A stretch of DNA of 64,000 bases from an uncultured Prevotellaceae bacterium. Its GTDB lineage: Bacteria; Bacteroidota; Bacteroidia; Bacteroidales; Bacteroidaceae. Under the pieces are notes generated by a model. That model did not search any database, had not been told where the DNA came from, and saw nothing but the letters and a program-made list of their open reading frames with translations. Position 1 is the first letter of the stretch. Each line of letters starts with the position of its first letter. Shown here piece by piece: positions 33,087-42,402 of this stretch. The stretch is from positions 1 through 64,000 of the forward strand of contig ONFA01000013.1 of the NCBI GenBank assembly GCA_900316975.1, in the 5' to 3' direction. The position numbers and the translations under genes were made by a program.

Positions 33087-35765
33087 TTGTATATGTCTCA
33101 AAAAGTGATTTTTTTTAAGGTTTTTGTCTGCCATTCCATTTTTAGTCGAGTGATGGCTGTTTCTTTATTGTGCTGTTATTCATTAATGCTTGTGGCTCAG
33201 GATGCAGATGAAGTATCGTTGGCTGATGCTCAAACAAAGGGCATCATTTCATATGTGCAGCATGTGATGGGATTCAATAGAGCAGTCCCGCAAGAAAAAG
33301 TCTATATGCATTTTGACAACACTGGCTACTTCGAAGGTGAAACGATATGGTTTAAAGCCTATGTAACTCGTGCTGATAATGGGCGACCGACTGATTTGAG
33401 CAAGGTTCTATATGTGGAATTGCTGAATCCGAGTGGTGACTTGATAAAGACCCAGAAATATTATATTGACGAGCAAGGGCAAACTCATGGCGATATAAAA
33501 GTAGATTCACTTTTCGGGACTGGTTTTTATGAAGTGAGGGCCTACACGCGTTACATGACAAATTGGGGTGTAAATGCTGTGTTCTCGAGGGTGTTTCCCG
33601 TGTTCAAAAAACCAGTGGAAGAGGGCAACTATGAAGATCTGACAATTGACACACGCTTATATCAGGAACGTAATCCGAACAACCGTGACCAACAGGATTC
33701 GCTTTACATGAAAGCAGTGAAGGAGGGCATTTATTCGAACAATACGGCAAAGACTGTCAGTGTGCAGTTCTACCCGGAAGGTGGAGACATGGTGCAGGGA
33801 AAAAAATGTCATGTGGCAATGTTAGCGGTGACGGATGATGGCAGACCTTATCAGGGGCAAGCCTTTGTGGTTAATCAACAAGGGGAAGTTTTGGCGTCTG
33901 TACAGACCGACACATTGGGTCGTGGAGAGTTCACGGTCGTCCCTGATGCTTCTGGATTGGCCATGAAGATGATGAATGCGCGTGGCAAGGAACAGCAGTT
34001 TAATCTTCCCACAGCCCGCCGTGAAGGATGCACTGTTACCCTGGATGTGATTAGCGACGAGATGCTTGCCACTTTGCAGTGTACAGATGGTGTGTGTGGC
34101 GAACTGATTGGCTATGTACTAATGAATAATGGTAATATCTATTTTTGTGATACCCTGGTGGCTTCACCGCTCATGGAATTAGAACTGAATCGTGGAGGAA
34201 TGAAAGAGGGTGTAAATCAGATGACTGTTTTTAATAGTGATGGTCAAATATTGGCAGACCGTCTATTCTTTATCTGCCCCCAATCTTCAGATGCAGATAC
34301 TATTGTGTTTAAAGCGGAGTCGCCATGGCTGAAACCATGTGGTAAGGTGACGCTGAATGCTAAAACTTTGCCGAATGCGACATTCTCTTTCTCTGCTATG
34401 GATGCAGGGACGATGACCAACGAAAAGCAGGGTAATTTGAAAACCTGGATGTTGCTGAGTTCAGAAGTGAGAGGATACATCGATCATGTGGATTATTACT
34501 TTGAGTCGGACGACCAAGAGCATCGCAGGGCTGCTGATATGCTGATGCTTACGCAGGGATGGCGGCGCTACAATTGGGATGAAATGGCAGGCATCACTCC
34601 GAGGGATAAGATGCAGCCCGTGGAAGACAAATTCTATGTGTTTGGTCAGTTGAGCGAGTATCGCAAGCGCAATCCTGTAAATGATGTGAATATGCAGGTG
34701 ATTCTCTATAACAAGCAAGGACAAAGTTTGATTGGAAATACCAAGACTGACAAAGATGGCAACTATGTGTTTGGACTTCCGTTCTTAAATGGTGAATGGA
34801 AAATGTTTTTCTATACAACAGTCAAGGACAAAAAAAAGACCTATCGTGTGGGAGTTGATAGGCAGATTTCACCAACGCCACGCTACATCACTCCTGCGGA
34901 GGCTAGTTTGAAGTTGCCCACAGGAGCAAACATGTTTGTGCATCGCGGAGAAGAGTCTGTGCCTGATGAGGAAGAGTTTATTCCCATCACTCGGAAAAAC
35001 ATCTTGTTGCAAAACGTTACGGTCAAAGCAAAACGTTACTTTACGAACGATGATTTTAAGTTTAAGAATGAGGATTATGCTCGCAGATGGGCTTCCATTT
35101 ATTATGACATAGATCGTGAACTCGATAACATTCGCGACAGAGGAGAAGCGGAGCCCACCATCTTTGAGTTTTTGGCAAAGAAGAATGCGATGTTTAACAA
35201 TCCCGAATGTGTTGATTTGCCGAGTGTGACAGGTGACACGACTTCTACGTGGACAGAATGGGATGGGCACATGTCATATGGGTCTCAGCCGATAGAATGG
35301 ATTGTAGATAATGGTGACACGATGAATCAAGGTGCTATTACGTCAGATAAGGGTGCTTCGGGCGATACGTTCTTCCCGATTTGGTTGGATGAAATTAAAA
35401 GTGTCTATATTGCTCCATACGACCCCGACCAGGATAGTCGTGATGCGGCTAATGGAATGGACGATAGAAGCAACTACGTGAAGATTTATCTCTATTTGCA
35501 TCATCGGTTTTCAACCGAAAGTAATAAAGGCCTTCGTCGCACGTATTTCCAAGGCTTCAATGAGGTTTCGACCTTCCAAATGGAGGACTACAATGTCATC
35601 CCTCCAATGGCAGACTTTCGACGCACCATCTATTGGGCGCCAGATATAAAAGCCGATGCAGAGGGTAAGGCAAAGATAGAATTTTTCAATAACTCCACCT
35701 GTGAAGAGATGTATATTAGTGCAGAAGGTATGACACCAACAGGTCAGTTTGTTGTGAAAGATTAG
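33087..35765 (+). CDS. Large exported protein with macroglobulin (MG2)-like domain
   Basis: This protein of up to 892 residues has a hydrophobic signal segment (residues about 20-37, ending LMLVAQ). The next part has the MG2-type signature QEKVYMHFDNTGYFEGETIWFKAYV, as in alpha-2-macroglobulin relatives. Several beta-sandwich modules follow, including carboxypeptidase-regulatory-like repeats (TKTDKDGNYVFGLPF), and a C-terminal portion resembling the plug region found in related Bacteroidetes proteins. Such proteins are usually outer-membrane-associated. No thioester motif was noticed. The start is uncertain: M1, M3 and M23 are all possible. Function is unknown. Confidence 0.82.
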   Translation: MYMSQKVIFFKVFVCHSIFSRVMAVSLLCCYSLMLVAQDADEVSLADAQTKGIISYVQHVMGFNRAVPQEKVYMHFDNTGYFEGETIWFKAYVTRADNGRPTDLSKVLYVELLNPSGDLIKTQKYYIDEQGQTHGDIKVDSLFGTGFYEVRAYTRYMTNWGVNAVFSRVFPVFKKPVEEGNYEDLTIDTRLYQERNPNNRDQQDSLYMKAVKEGIYSNNTAKTVSVQFYPEGGDMVQGKKCHVAMLAVTDDGRPYQGQAFVVNQQGEVLASVQTDTLGRGEFTVVPDASGLAMKMMNARGKEQQFNLPTARREGCTVTLDVISDEMLATLQCTDGVCGELIGYVLMNNGNIYFCDTLVASPLMELELNRGGMKEGVNQMTVFNSDGQILADRLFFICPQSSDADTIVFKAESPWLKPCGKVTLNAKTLPNATFSFSAMDAGTMTNEKQGNLKTWMLLSSEVRGYIDHVDYYFESDDQEHRRAADMLMLTQGWRRYNWDEMAGITPRDKMQPVEDKFYVFGQLSEYRKRNPVNDVNMQVILYNKQGQSLIGNTKTDKDGNYVFGLPFLNGEWKMFFYTTVKDKKKTYRVGVDRQISPTPRYITPAEASLKLPTGANMFVHRGEESVPDEEEFIPITRKNILLQNVTVKAKRYFTNDDFKFKNEDYARRWASIYYDIDRELDNIRDRGEAEPTIFEFLAKKNAMFNNPECVDLPSVTGDTTSTWTEWDGHMSYGSQPIEWIVDNGDTMNQGAITSDKGASGDTFFPIWLDEIKSVYIAPYDPDQDSRDAANGMDDRSNYVKIYLYLHHRFSTESNKGLRRTYFQGFNEVSTFQMEDYNVIPPMADFRRTIYWAPDIKADAEGKAKIEFFNNSTCEEMYISAEGMTPTGQFVVKD

Positions 35766-35882
35766 GCTCAAGAGGGGTGGACCTTGCTCTTTTTTTGAAG
35801 AAAAAGTTCACCCTTTTCATTCTTAATTGCTAATAAAGTATAAAAAGCATTCTAAATTTTCATTTATTACAGATTTTTTGTG

Positions 35883-35890
35883 TAACTTTG
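35883..35890 (+). promoter_or_regulatory. Promoter -7 box upstream of the TPR lipoprotein
   Basis: TAACTTTG lies about 94 bases before the chosen ATG at 35984. A weak hairpin between 35773 and 35814 separates it from the preceding gene. Confidence 0.55.
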
Positions 35891-35983
35891 TAAAAACTTT
35901 TGGAGTTAGTCCTGTGGCGTTCTCATAAATTTTTATTGATTCAAGTTTTAATTTTAATACTAACTATATACGTGAGATTGAAA

Positions 35984-37285
35984 ATGCTTTCCCTCAAGTT
36001 TCGAATTCTTTATTTGAGTATGTCTGTTTGTGCAGGGATGCTATTGTCGTGTGGAGATCATTCTGGTCATGCAGATAAAGAATGCATGGTTCGGAATCAA
36101 CAATTGGACTCTCTTGTGCAGAGCCGGTTGAATGTGAGTCCAGAGGTTGCTCTTGCAAGCATTGATAGTTTGGACAGCATCGGGCAGATGCCCCCATCTC
36201 TTGTCTGTTACTATCGTGGTAATGTGTACAATCAGATGGAACAGAAAGCCACGGCTGAATTGTATTTCAAAAAGGCATTGGAGGGGGATGCATTACAAAA
36301 GGAGAGCATGTTGCTTTTCTATAAGGCGAGCGACTATCTCTCATCCATCCTTGCTAATCGTGGCGATCATGCAGAAGCATTGAATGTAGCCACAAGGTGT
36401 TATGAAATTTCACGACAGGATATAACTCCAGAAGGTCAGCGTTGGACGGCTGTTATCTTGCATGCAATGGGCTATTTCCAGACTCAACTGGGTATGAACG
36501 AAGAGGCTGAAAAGAATTTCAGCATGGCGTATATGGCTCTTTCGCAGATGGTGGCAGCGGACAGTTGCTATGACAATTTGCTCACCTATGCTCGTGTCTC
36601 ATACAATATTCTTGATGCATACACAACGACGTCACAGTATGGCAAGGCTTTGGAGTGGGTGCCGTCAGCAGAAAAGGCTGTAGAACGTCTTGTGAAGAAT
36701 CCCCAATGCTCAGAGCAGAACAAGGTGATGTATCTGGGAGGTGTAGCCATTCATAAGGCGTTAGTGATGCTGAAGCAGGGTGCGGATTCATCGGCAGAGG
36801 AATCCTATCGGAAAGCACGGGATTTAGGACATTTCAACAATGCATATGGAATCATGGATCAGTCCTACTTCCTCCGACAAGCAGGACGATGGGACGAATT
36901 GGCAGATTTGATGCCGAAGGTGGATTCATTGGCAAAAGTATGGAATGTTCCATTATGCCTTCTCTATGTGCGGGAATATATGGCGCCCCAGTTCAATGCT
37001 TACATGAAATCGGGCAGGAAGGAACAAGCGCAGGAGGTGGCCGAACGGATGGCTGCATCCATCGATTCAGTGATGTCTTATGAGGTCAATCATAAGATGA
37101 AGGAGATAGCTGTCATCACAGAACGAAAAGATGCGAATCTGGCATTGGTGAAGCAGGAACTCATGGAAGCTTATCGGTGGGTAAAGATTTTAGGTATAAT
37201 GCTCTCACTGCTGATATTGGCGATTCTTGCCTATTCTGTCTATTGCTTTGTTCAAAAGAAAAAGGAAAAGTCAAACACAATATAA
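35984..37285 (+). CDS. TPR lipoprotein with C-terminal membrane segment
   Basis: This 433-residue protein, starting at MLSLKFRILY, has a lipobox (GMLLSC, C23). About 350 residues of tetratricopeptide-like helices follow (CYYRGNVYNQMEQKATAELYFKKAL; AEKNFSMAYMAL). A helical stalk and one membrane span (about residues 400-422) come next, then only about 10 basic residues (KKKEKSNTI). This layout equals the sensor half of Bacteroidetes TPR-containing histidine kinases or LuxR/AraC-type one-component regulators, but the output domain is absent. The chosen start is 28 codons inside the longest frame because it yields the lipoprotein signal. The stop is 5 bases before the AICAR transformylase gene. 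Confidence 0.82.
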   Translation: MLSLKFRILYLSMSVCAGMLLSCGDHSGHADKECMVRNQQLDSLVQSRLNVSPEVALASIDSLDSIGQMPPSLVCYYRGNVYNQMEQKATAELYFKKALEGDALQKESMLLFYKASDYLSSILANRGDHAEALNVATRCYEISRQDITPEGQRWTAVILHAMGYFQTQLGMNEEAEKNFSMAYMALSQMVAADSCYDNLLTYARVSYNILDAYTTTSQYGKALEWVPSAEKAVERLVKNPQCSEQNKVMYLGGVAIHKALVMLKQGADSSAEESYRKARDLGHFNNAYGIMDQSYFLRQAGRWDELADLMPKVDSLAKVWNVPLCLLYVREYMAPQFNAYMKSGRKEQAQEVAERMAASIDSVMSYEVNHKMKEIAVITERKDANLALVKQELMEAYRWVKILGIMLSLLILAILAYSVYCFVQKKKEKSNTI

Positions 37286-37290
37286 TTATT

Positions 37291-38472
37291 ATGAAAGAAT
37301 TAGCATTAAAGTATGGCTGCAATCCCAATCAGAAGCCATCACGCGTCTATATGGAGGAGGGCGAACTCCCTATCGAAGTGCTCAACGGTCGCCCTGGTTA
37401 CATCAATTTGCTTGATGCCTTCAATAGTTGGCAACTTGTCAAAGAACTGAAAGCCGCCACAGGTATGCCATCGGCTGCATCGTTCAAACACGTGAGTCCT
37501 GCGGGTGCCGCAGTGGGTGCTCCACTCAGTGACACGTTGAGGAAAGTTTATTTTGTCGATGATGTGAAGATTCCACTCACTCCCATAGCAACAGCATATG
37601 CTCGTGCTCGTGGTGCTGACCGCATGTCTTCCTTTGGTGACTTCATTGCATTGTCCGACACTTGCGATGAGGCTGTAGCTACCCTTATCAAGCGCGAAGT
37701 GAGCGATGGCATCATTGCTCCCGACTATACCCCTGAGGCATTGGCTATTCTCAAGGCAAAGCGCAACGGCACCTATTGTGTCATCAAAATGGATCCAAAC
37801 TACACACCGGCACCCATTGAGCGCAAGCAGGTGTTTGGCATCACCTTTGAACAAGGACGCAACGAGATTGACCTTACGGGTGACGACCTCTTCGCCAACA
37901 TCCCGACTGATAACAAGAACATTCCAGCTGATGCTAAGCGCGACCTCAAAATTGCGCTCATCACCCTCAAATACACACAGTCAAACTCTGTATGTTATGT
38001 GAAGGACGGTCAAGCCATCGGTATTGGTGCAGGTCAGCAGAGCCGTATTCATTGTACGCGTTTGGCCGGAAACAAGGCCGACATCTGGTGGCTCCGTCAG
38101 TGCCCCAAAGTGTTGTCACTTCCTTTCAAGAACGACATCCGTCGTGCCGACCGTGACAACACTATCGATGTGTATATAGGTGATGAATATGAAGATGTGC
38201 TTCGTGAAGGCACATGGCAAAATTTCTTTACAGAGAAGCCTGAGCCACTTACAGCTGAAGAAAAGAAGGCTTGGCTCTCACAGAACACCAACGTCTGCCT
38301 TGGCTCAGATGCGTTCTTCCCCTTTGGCGACAACATCGAGCGTGCTCACAAGAGTGGTGTTCAGTACATTGCTCAGGCTGGTGGCTCCGTGCGTGACGAC
38401 AATGTCATAGAGACCTGCAACAAATATGGCATTGCAATGGCGTTCACAGGTATTCGCCTTTTCCACCATTAA
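37291..38472 (+). CDS. Stand-alone AICAR transformylase (PurH C-terminal domain homologue)
   Basis: This 393-residue enzyme matches the formyltransferase part of PurH, which converts AICAR and 10-formyl-THF into FAICAR in purine synthesis. It shows SFKHVSPAGAAVG (the catalytic Lys-His motif, usually KHxNPCG), YARARGADRMSSFGDF, GAGQQSRIHCTRLAG and GSDAFFPFGDNIERA. The IMP cyclohydrolase domain is missing, so that activity must come from another gene. The start at 37291 gives family length; longer upstream frame overlaps the preceding gene. It lies 5 bases after the TPR lipoprotein, though the two seem functionally unrelated. Confidence 0.92.
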   Translation: MKELALKYGCNPNQKPSRVYMEEGELPIEVLNGRPGYINLLDAFNSWQLVKELKAATGMPSAASFKHVSPAGAAVGAPLSDTLRKVYFVDDVKIPLTPIATAYARARGADRMSSFGDFIALSDTCDEAVATLIKREVSDGIIAPDYTPEALAILKAKRNGTYCVIKMDPNYTPAPIERKQVFGITFEQGRNEIDLTGDDLFANIPTDNKNIPADAKRDLKIALITLKYTQSNSVCYVKDGQAIGIGAGQQSRIHCTRLAGNKADIWWLRQCPKVLSLPFKNDIRRADRDNTIDVYIGDEYEDVLREGTWQNFFTEKPEPLTAEEKKAWLSQNTNVCLGSDAFFPFGDNIERAHKSGVQYIAQAGGSVRDDNVIETCNKYGIAMAFTGIRLFHH

Positions 38473-38567
38473 TTATATAGACCATTTAGCCAATTACAAT
38501 TTGCCATTTAGTTACGCGAACAGGATGGCGATGCATAAGGGCTGAATGATTAAATTGTAAATGTGAG

Positions 38568-38777
38568 ATGGCTTCAGACAACGAAATTCAATATGCCATC
38601 ATGAATGGCATCAACTTCGGCAAAGCCAAGAGCGAGAAAAAAGAAGACCCTAACAAGGTGAAGACCAAGGCTCGCAAAAAAGGCTATCAGACGGGAGCGC
38701 ACAAGTCTGGCGCAGCCAAGCATAAGGCAGAAATTCGCCAACGTGTGAAAAGCCGCCCCACTCAACGCAAAGGATAG
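38568..38777 (+). CDS. Small highly basic protein
   Basis: This 69-residue protein is dominated by Lys and Arg (KTKARKKGYQTGAHKSGAAKHKAEI... ending QRKG), with no membrane segment or signal. Composition suggests nucleic-acid or ribosome binding, but no family is recognised. The TAG stop directly abuts the ATG of mltF, so translation is probably coupled. The coding case rests on this junction and on sensible amino-acid composition; there is no independent motif. Confidence 0.65.
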   Translation: MASDNEIQYAIMNGINFGKAKSEKKEDPNKVKTKARKKGYQTGAHKSGAAKHKAEIRQRVKSRPTQRKG

Positions 38778-39962
38778 ATGAAAGAGCGTTGGTGCATTCT
38801 TATTGTGTTACTGCTCAGCTTCACTGCTTGCAACTCGGATAAAGCACGCAACGAAGATGGGCAGTCTCCGTATGCACACAAGGTCTCCCAAGGTAATCCA
38901 CACTTTGACTTACCTGACATTCAGCAGAACGGTGAACTTATCGTTCTCACTCTTTATGGTCCGGAAAGTTATTTCGAGTTTCGGGGGGAAGACTTCGGAC
39001 TTCAGTTCATGATAGCCCGTCAATATGCCAAGAGCATCGGTACCAGTATTCGGGTGGATGTGTCTCGCAATATGAAAGATTTGGTGACGAAATTGCAGAA
39101 TGGGGAGGGCGACTTTGTGGCATTCCAAATTGATAAGGTCGATTCATTGTCTTCCCTGTTAGATTATGTCGGAGAAAAGGAATTGTTCACATTCATGGAC
39201 AGTCTTTCCCGACAGCGTAAGGATGACTCGCTTCGCCCACGGCCACGGGCTGCGTGGGCGGTTCGAAAAGACTCGCCGCTCTTATCCGCCTCTCTTTCAC
39301 AGTGGATGACAACTCACCAGAAAGAATTCTTCGACTATACCACCATTCGTGTCAAGTCGGGTCGAGGACGCACCTACACACCACGTCGGAATGTCGCTTC
39401 GCCTATCCTCAATGCTTCGCGGGGTGAGATTTCTCCCTACGACCCTATCTTCAAGCAGCAAGCCATAAAGTGTGGTTGGGATTGGCGTTTGCTTGCGGCA
39501 CAATCCTATCAGGAGTCATCTTTCGACCCACAAGCCATTTCTTATATGGGTGCTATGGGCTTAATGCAACTCATGCCTGGTACCGCACGAGAAGTGGGTG
39601 TGTCACAAGCTAATGTGTTCGACCCGCAGAGCAACGTGGCTGGTGGTGTTCGCTACATCAATCGTCTCAACACTCACTATTCCTTCATTGCTGATGCCGA
39701 TGAACGCATCAACTTCATCCTTGCTGCCTATAATGCTGGAGCAGGTCATGTGGATGATGCCCGAGCTTTAGCGAAGAAATACGGTAAGAACCCCAATGTT
39801 TGGTTAGGCAATGTTGATGCTTTCGTGCTGAAGATGAGCGAAGCCGTCTACTATAACCAGCCCGAAGTTAAACATGGTTATTTCCGTGGTAGCGAGACCT
39901 ACGATTACGTCAACAGCATTCGTACTCGTTGGAACGAGTACAAGACGAAAATTAAACGCTGA
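38778..39962 (+). CDS. mltF: Membrane-bound lytic murein transglycosylase F
   Basis: MltF (394 residues) cleaves glycan strands to 1,6-anhydromuropeptides in the periplasm. A lipoprotein signal (LSFTAC, C18) is followed by an ABC-substrate-binding-like regulatory domain (about residues 45-200) and an SLT domain. The catalytic glutamate is E246 in AAQSYQESSFDP, with GAMGLMQLMPGTA and ILAAYNAGAGHV as the other family motifs. Its start codon touches the stop of the small basic protein gene. A pair of palindromes follows the gene. Confidence 0.93.
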   Translation: MKERWCILIVLLLSFTACNSDKARNEDGQSPYAHKVSQGNPHFDLPDIQQNGELIVLTLYGPESYFEFRGEDFGLQFMIARQYAKSIGTSIRVDVSRNMKDLVTKLQNGEGDFVAFQIDKVDSLSSLLDYVGEKELFTFMDSLSRQRKDDSLRPRPRAAWAVRKDSPLLSASLSQWMTTHQKEFFDYTTIRVKSGRGRTYTPRRNVASPILNASRGEISPYDPIFKQQAIKCGWDWRLLAAQSYQESSFDPQAISYMGAMGLMQLMPGTAREVGVSQANVFDPQSNVAGGVRYINRLNTHYSFIADADERINFILAAYNAGAGHVDDARALAKKYGKNPNVWLGNVDAFVLKMSEAVYYNQPEVKHGYFRGSETYDYVNSIRTRWNEYKTKIKR

Positions 39963-39990
39963 TTGTCCTCTCTAACTCATCTTTAATAGG

Positions 39991-40052
39991 CGTAGCCCTC
40001 GGGTACGGTATGCCGTACCCGAGGGCTACGTAATTTTGTACCCGAGGGGTAC
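39991..40052. repeat. Long perfect hairpin plus related small palindrome
   Basis: An 18-bp perfect stem (39991-40008 with 40013-40030) has a four-base loop. Seven bases further on, GTACCC-GAG-GGGTAC (40038-40052) repeats its central word. GTACCCGAGGG occurs three times in alternating orientation. The position between convergent mltF and ettA suits a bidirectional terminator, but T runs are short, so another role is possible. Confidence 0.75.
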
Positions 40053-40077
40053 ATTTTAGATTGAACCGTGTTTTCTG

Positions 40078-41775
<1,698 letters not shown>

Positions 41776-41801
41776 AAAGTCTGTTCATTGTTTAGTTTTT
41801 G

Positions 41802-41809
41802 CAAAGGTA
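41802..41809 (-). promoter_or_regulatory. ettA promoter -7 box
   Basis: TACCTTTG on the minus strand lies 27 bases before the ettA ATG. Confidence 0.6.
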
Positions 41810-41849
41810 CGAAATAAAAGTGATACAGTTACAAAAATACGTTGGGATT

Positions 41850-42122
41850 TTAAGAATGAAAAAAGGCAAAGTGAAATTCTCGGTTGTCCCTAATACGAAG
41901 TTTAGTGAATCTTTCAATGTAATGATGCACATGCTTTTCCGCTTTCTCATACTTTATTGTTTTAAGTGTAGCATATTTTTCAAATGGTAAAGGCAACGCA
42001 GTTGTGTCAAGTGTCTTCAATCGCACTTCAACATCTGTTGTTTTACCGATTTTTATCCAATCCTCTCTAAAACTGGGATTCGTAAAGATATAAACATATC
42101 CGTATTGATTCTTCTTTGCCAT
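41850..42122 (-). CDS. Minimal GIY-YIG/T5orf172-type nuclease-domain protein
   Basis: This 90-residue protein starts NQYGYVYIFTNPSF, followed by WIKIGKTTDVEVRLKTL. This is the GIY-YIG-like (T5orf172) pattern with Tyr pair, conserved Lys-Ile-Gly-Lys-Thr and downstream Arg. A later helix holds EKAEKHVHHYI and the closing RIRDNREF. Larger relatives continue after REFF with further domains; here the frame ends seven residues later. It is either a minimal domain protein or the 5' part of a truncated gene. The family includes phage and host nuclease-like proteins, so activity is not assured. Confidence 0.7.
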   Translation of the reverse strand: MAKKNQYGYVYIFTNPSFREDWIKIGKTTDVEVRLKTLDTTALPLPFEKYATLKTIKYEKAEKHVHHYIERFTKLRIRDNREFHFAFFHS

Positions 42123-42250
42123 ATTATTGTTTCTTTTCTCGATTTTCGCAAAGTCTTTGTCTTTAGGTTTTGTGTTGTAAAGTTACGATTAAGCGAGTAA
42201 GAAAGCAAATCTTATTAGAGTTTTTTTGAGTATGAGTCAATGGATTGGGT
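42123..42250. other. Intergenic region upstream of the GIY-YIG gene
   Basis: This AT-rich spacer has no credible reading frame. It presumably carries the promoter of the 90-residue gene, but no clear TAnnTTTG box at good spacing was found. Confidence 0.4.
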
Positions 42251-42402
42251 ATAAAAAGGGGGGCAGATCAAAATTTCCACTTCAACTACCTCTTAATCGA
42301 CATCGTCGATGTCAATCTGTCGATGTCGACGATGTCGGCAAACCGATGTCGTCGATGTCGATTTGGGGGTAACGAAGAAGACTCTTTTGCCCCCCCTTTT
42401 AT
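42251..42402 (-). repeat. Long inverted-repeat element at the nadE 3' end with GATGTC palindrome array
   Basis: ATAAAAAGGGGGGCA (42251-42265) pairs with TGCCCCCCCTTTTAT (42388-42402). In the minus-strand RNA this makes a 15-bp stem with one G-U pair. The 122-base loop holds a second stem (42295-42305 with 42353-42363) and five GATGTC plus one GACATC words. The RNA stem ends in a U run, so it can act as the nadE terminator, and the nadE stop codon lies inside one arm. The origin of the inner array is unknown. Confidence 0.75.

Noticed and set aside
35773-35814. Possible terminator after the macroglobulin-like gene
   Set aside because: Pairing AGGGGTG with CACCCTT is weak and interrupted; kept only as a remark, not as a feature.
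42295-42363. GATGTC array considered as a CRISPR-like repeat
   Set aside because: Repeat units are only six to nine bases, spacers are absent or a few bases, and units alternate in orientation.
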